64,000 nucleotides of DNA from an uncultured Bacteroidia bacterium. GTDB taxonomy: Bacteria; Bacteroidota; Bacteroidia; Bacteroidales; UBA932. Each line of letters opens with the position of its first letter. The first letter of the stretch is position 1. Positions 56,739 through 64,000 of this stretch are shown in pieces. A program made the translations under genes and the position numbers. Below the pieces are notes generated by a model, which was not told where the DNA came from, ran no database searches, and saw only the letters and a list, made by a program, of their open reading frames with translations. The stretch covers positions 1-64,000 of the forward strand of contig CACXNA010000016.1 in the NCBI GenBank assembly GCA_902768985.1, written 5' to 3'.

Positions 56739-57062
56739 CTACGCAGGATTCTGCAAACGCTTCCTCACCCTCCGTTTTTCTTCGCAATATCCTGGCAATG
56801 GAAAATGGATTATGTGGTCATGTTGCCCGTTAATCCGCCAACACTCCAACCGGCGCCTGTTTCAGGTGGATCTGGCTCTCCGAGTCGGAATTTCGAGGGG
56901 GAGTATCCAATATATGTCCCTGCGGAAAGCGTGTCGAGTTATAAAAATGCCGCAGGTTGGTACTATTATGCCTCCAGAATACATTCGATAGAAGAAATGT
57001 ACCCCACACTCAATTATGCATTTTGTGGCCAGGAGAAATCCTGGCTACAATTGCTATTTTAG
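56739..57062 (+). pseudogene. C-terminal remnant of a BspA-like leucine-rich-repeat surface protein
   Basis: The frame is open from 56739 (after a TAG at 56736) to a stop at 57060-57062. From about 56805 it reads VMLPVNPPTL and later YPIYVPAESVSSYKNAAGW and YYYASRIHSIEEM. The pattern IYVPAxSVxxYKxAxxW at a protein's end is typical of BspA-like LRR_5 surface proteins of Bacteroidales. The repeats and signal peptide are absent, so this is a decayed tail. It supports the view that 55.2-57.1 kb is an accessory region. Confidence 0.65.
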
Positions 57063-57113
57063 ATTGGTGTCTGGGAACTTTTCCCCTGCGGCTCCCGCGC
57101 GGACGGAAATGTC

Positions 57114-57196
57114 GGCGCCGAAAAGAGGCTAAAACGGAACCGACCCGGGTTTCAAAAATGGGGTCGGCGCCGTTTTTGGCCAATATTGGTTCCGAG
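57114..57196 (+). repeat. 83-bp element, copy C
   Basis: Aligns to copy B without gaps over 83 bases, from GGCGCCGAAAAGAGG to TTGGTTCCGAG, but with more mismatches; the left inner arm has decayed (CGGAACCGACC). It is followed immediately by small palindromes, as in copies A and B. Confidence 0.8.
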
Positions 57197-57345
57197 ATTC
57201 GCCGGTCGGAGCCGGCGAATGACGGAGGGAGATGCCCGATCAAGTCGGGCATGACGAGATCCGTCGCTGCGCTCAGGATGACAGAGAAAGGACTCGGAGG
57301 CCGAAGGCCGACCGAGGGGGTTTGGGGGATTCTTTCCCCAATAAT
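57195..57345. repeat. mosaic of short palindromic repeats upstream of the rpoC terminator
   Basis: In order: a palindrome at 57195-57223 (AGATTCGCCGG, then CCGGCGAATGAC), another at 57230-57255 (AGATGCCCGATC, then AGTCGGGCATGAC), and a GAGATCC / AGGATGAC type repeat at 57256-57283 related to 30804-30830. A segment at 57290-57335 (GACCGAGGGGGTTT, GGGGGA, TCCCC) follows, related to the insertion in rdgB. I see no gene in this stretch. Confidence 0.8.
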
Positions 57346-57379
57346 AAAAGAAAGCCGGCCCGGAGGGGTCGGCTTTCTT
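57341..57379 (-). terminator. rpoBC operon terminator
   Basis: AGAAAGCCG (57349-57357) pairs with CGGCTTTCT (57370-57378) around a GC-rich loop. On the minus strand the stem is followed by TTTTATTAT. It lies 18 bases after the rpoC stop. Confidence 0.88.
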
Positions 57380-57396
57380 CTATAGAGAGGTAAACT

Positions 57397-61593
<4,197 letters not shown>

Positions 61594-61615
61594 ATTACGT
61601 TTCGTTCAAACCAAT

Positions 61616-64000
61616 TTAATCCAAAGTAACCTTGAGACCAAGACCACGGAGTTCGTGGAGGAGCACATTGAGGGACTCCGGGATGCCTGCGGGCGGCATC
61701 GGGTCGCCCTTGACAATCGCTTCGTAAGTCTTGGACCGTCCGACGACGTCGTCGGACTTGACGGTCAGGATCTCCTGCAGGGCGTTGGCTGCGCCGAAGG
61801 CCTCGAGCGCCCAGACTTCCATTTCACCGAAGCGCTGGCCACCGAACTGGGCTTTACCGCCGAGCGGCTGCTGGGTGATGAGGGAGTACGGACCGATGGA
61901 ACGGGCGTGCATCTTGTCGTCGACCATGTGGCCGAGCTTGATCATATAGATGACACCCACGGTCGCGGGCTGGTCGAAGTAGTCGCCGGTGCCGCCGTCG
62001 CGAAGCCGGGTCTTACCGAAACGGGGAACGCCAGCCTTGTCGGTGTACGCGCAGATCTCGTCGATGCTCGCACCGTCGAAGATCGGGGTGCTGAACTTCA
62101 GGCCCAGGCGGGCGCCGGCCCAACCGAGGACCGTCTCGTAGATCTGTCCGAGGTTCATTCGGGAAGGCACGCCGAGCGGGTTCAGCACGATATCCACGGG
62201 AGTACCGTCCTCGAGGAACGGCATATCCTCCTGGCGGACGATCTTCGCGACGATACCCTTGTTACCGTGGCGGCCGGCCATCTTATCACCGACGGTGATC
62301 TTACGCTTCTTGGCGATGTACACCTTGGCAAGCTGCATCACGCCGTTCGGGAGCTCGTCGCCCACCTTGATCTTGTCCATCTCACGCTTGCAGATCGCCT
62401 GCTCGGTCTTGAGGGCGATGCAGTAGTTGTTGATCAGGTCGCGGATCAGCAGGTTGGCGTCCTTGTCGGTCGTCCACTTGGCGGACGTGATGTTGGTATA
62501 GTCGATGCTCTTGAGCATCTCGGTGGTGATCTTCTTGTCCTTCGGGATGATCTCCACGCCGTAGAGGTCGGAGATACCGGCGCTCTTGCGGTTCTTCGTG
62601 AGGATCACGAGCTTCTGGATGAAGTCGGCGTACAGTTTCTCGGCCTTGCGGTCGAACTCGGCCTGACGCATCTCGAGGCGGGTCTTCTGGTCGTTCTTGG
62701 CCTGGCTCTTCTTGCCGGTCTCCTTGGAGAGCTTGGCATAGAGGGCGGTGCCGACGACCGTACCGCTCAGGGACGGGTTGGCCTTGAGGGAAGCGTCCTT
62801 GACATCGCCGGCCTTGTCGCCGAAGATGGCCTTGAGGAGCTTCTCCTCCGGGGACGGATCGCTCTCACCCTTCGGGGTGATCTTACCGATCATGATGTCG
62901 CCCGGCTCGATGTGCGCGCCGATGCGGACGATACCGTCCTCGCCGAGGTTCTTGGTGGCATCCTCGCTGACATTCGGAATGTCGGAAGTGAGCTCCTCCA
63001 TGCCGCGCTTGGTGTCGCGGACTTCGGTGAGGTACTCATCCACGTGGATGGAAGTGAGGACATCCCACTTCACCATCTCCTCGGAGAGCACGATGGCATC
63101 CTCATAGTTGTAACCCTTCCAAGGCATGAACGCGACCATCAGGTTGCGGCCGAGGGCGAGCTCACCGTTCTGGGAGGCGTAGCCCTGGGTCAGCACCTGG
63201 CCCTTCTCCACCTTGTCGCCCTTGGAAACGATAGGCGAGAGGCAGATCGTGGTGCTCTGGTTGGTCCTGCGGTAGATAGGGAGCTTGTAGACCGTCTCCT
63301 CCGGGGAGAAGCTGACGAATTTTTCGTCCTCGGTCTGCTCGTAGCGGATGCGGATCTCGTTGGCGTCGACATAGGTCACCTCGCCCTTGCGCTCGGCGAT
63401 GAACTGGGTGCGGGAATCCAGGCAGACGCGCTCCTCCAGGCCGGTACCCACGATCGGGGACTCCGGCTTCAGAAGGGGAACGGCCTGGCGCATCATGTTC
63501 GCACCCATGAGGGCGCGGTGCGCATCGTCGTGCTCCAGGAACGGGATGAGGGAGGCCGCGACCGAAGCCATCTGGTTCGGGGCGACGTCCATGTAGTTGA
63601 CCTCTTCCTTGGTGACCACCGGGAAGTCAGCCTCGAGGCGGCACTGGATGCGGTCTTCGAGGATGTTGCCATCGTTGTCCATGCGGACGTTGGCCAGGGA
63701 GACGAGCTTGTTCTCTTCCTCCTCGGCGCTCATGTAGTGGCAACCGGCGGCGGTCAGGTCGACCTTGCCGTCCTTGACGTCACGGTACGGGGTCTCGATG
63801 AATCCCAGCGCGTCGATGCGGGCATAGACGCACAGGGAGGAGATCAGACCGATGTTCGGACCTTCTGGGGACTCGATAGGGCAGAGGCGGCCGTAGTGCG
63901 TGTAGTGCACGTCACGGACTTCGAAGCCCGCGCGGTCGCGGCTCAGACCACCGGGGCCGAGAGCGGAAAGACGACGCTTGTGGGTGATCTCCGCCAGCGG
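61616..64000 (-). CDS. rpoB: DNA-directed RNA polymerase subunit beta, 3' part
   Basis: Partial: the frame is open to the window edge, giving the C-terminal ~794 residues. The first visible residues ([19 protein letters not shown], then [19 protein letters not shown]) are the end of the rifampicin-resistance region. The His, Arg and Ser at the usual resistance positions (E. coli H526, R529, S531) are wild type. Later motifs include [20 protein letters not shown] and [14 protein letters not shown], with [19 protein letters not shown] near the end. Normal rpoB-rpoC order. Confidence 0.98.
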   Translation of the reverse strand, partial: PLAEITHKRRLSALGPGGLSRDRAGFEVRDVHYTHYGRLCPIESPEGPNIGLISSLCVYARIDALGFIETPYRDVKDGKVDLTAAGCHYMSAEEEENKLVSLANVRMDNDGNILEDRIQCRLEADFPVVTKEEVNYMDVAPNQMASVAASLIPFLEHDDAHRALMGANMMRQAVPLLKPESPIVGTGLEERVCLDSRTQFIAERKGEVTYVDANEIRIRYEQTEDEKFVSFSPEETVYKLPIYRRTNQSTTICLSPIVSKGDKVEKGQVLTQGYASQNGELALGRNLMVAFMPWKGYNYEDAIVLSEEMVKWDVLTSIHVDEYLTEVRDTKRGMEELTSDIPNVSEDATKNLGEDGIVRIGAHIEPGDIMIGKITPKGESDPSPEEKLLKAIFGDKAGDVKDASLKANPSLSGTVVGTALYAKLSKETGKKSQAKNDQKTRLEMRQAEFDRKAEKLYADFIQKLVILTKNRKSAGISDLYGVEIIPKDKKITTEMLKSIDYTNITSAKWTTDKDANLLIRDLINNYCIALKTEQAICKREMDKIKVGDELPNGVMQLAKVYIAKKRKITVGDKMAGRHGNKGIVAKIVRQEDMPFLEDGTPVDIVLNPLGVPSRMNLGQIYETVLGWAGARLGLKFSTPIFDGASIDEICAYTDKAGVPRFGKTRLRDGGTGDYFDQPATVGVIYMIKLGHMVDDKMHARSIGPYSLITQQPLGGKAQFGGQRFGEMEVWALEAFGAANALQEILTVKSDDVVGRSKTYEAIVKGDPMPPAGIPESLNVLLHELRGLGLKVTLD

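Overview
The window is chromosomal DNA from a GC-rich member of the Bacteroidales (phylum Bacteroidota). The evidence is: a SusC/SusD pair and a second large TonB-dependent receptor, many lipoproteins with Bacteroidota-style signal peptides, a type IX secretion (T9SS) sorting domain beside a PorV/PorQ-like barrel, an F-ATPase operon in the order D-C-B-E-F-H-A-G, and repeated TAnnTTTG promoter -7 boxes with almost no Shine-Dalgarno sites. A gut or rumen lineage is plausible, but I cannot name a genus. Core genes dominate, and I see no phage, insertion sequence, CRISPR array or tRNA.

Layout. 1-137: the 3' end of a 5S rRNA and its terminator. 242-6846: the complete F-type ATP synthase operon. 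6920-8371: a secreted S41 protease (minus). 8792-14681: a SusC/SusD locus with a third lipoprotein and no glycoside hydrolase. 14758-18240: a subtilisin-like lipoprotein with a T9SS sorting tail, then a PorV/PorQ-like barrel. 18237-20726 (minus): metK-smpB-miaA. 20937-24251: an Oar-like TonB-dependent receptor. 24350-28336: two predicted surface nucleases and an M3 peptidase. 28350-30800: a frameshifted gpmI and manA. 30724-32856 (minus): rnr. 32929-35591: a purine salvage unit (apt, DUF5020 barrel, AzgA-type permease). 35757-39034 (minus): isoprenyl synthase, rsgA, MATE exporter. 39090-42142: rdgB and a GH31 glycosidase. 42146-42898 (minus): exonuclease III. 42952-45737: cysS and a U32 protein. 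45764-50232 (minus): metF-metH. 50300-55187: cysE, an esterase, lrp, metY and cysK. 55271-57062: a low-GC island with a HEPN-MNT toxin-antitoxin cassette and a decayed surface-protein tail. 57397-64000 (minus): rpoC and the 3' part of rpoB.

Sulfur and one-carbon metabolism is the main theme: metK, metF, metH, cysE, metY, cysK and an Lrp-type regulator lie within 36 kb, most of them between 45.7 and 55.2 kb. Nutrient capture (SusCD, TonB receptor, proteases, nucleases, purine uptake) is the second theme.

The most unusual signal is a set of short palindromic repeats that sit between genes and also, in frame, inside housekeeping genes. A 102-bp palindromic element is present in both atpG and manA in the same orientation and reading frame, adding 34 closely similar residues to two unrelated proteins. 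Smaller 26-28 bp inverted repeats lie in frame inside metH (two pairs) and atpB (one pair), and another insertion lies inside rdgB. One repeat appears to have extended the C-terminus of RNase R. An 83-bp element occurs three times between genes, each time abutting one of the smaller repeats. This resembles in principle the Rickettsia palindromic elements that add peptides to proteins. A second notable pattern is that about ten genes have a -7 box only 4-9 nt before the start codon, suggesting leaderless transcripts.
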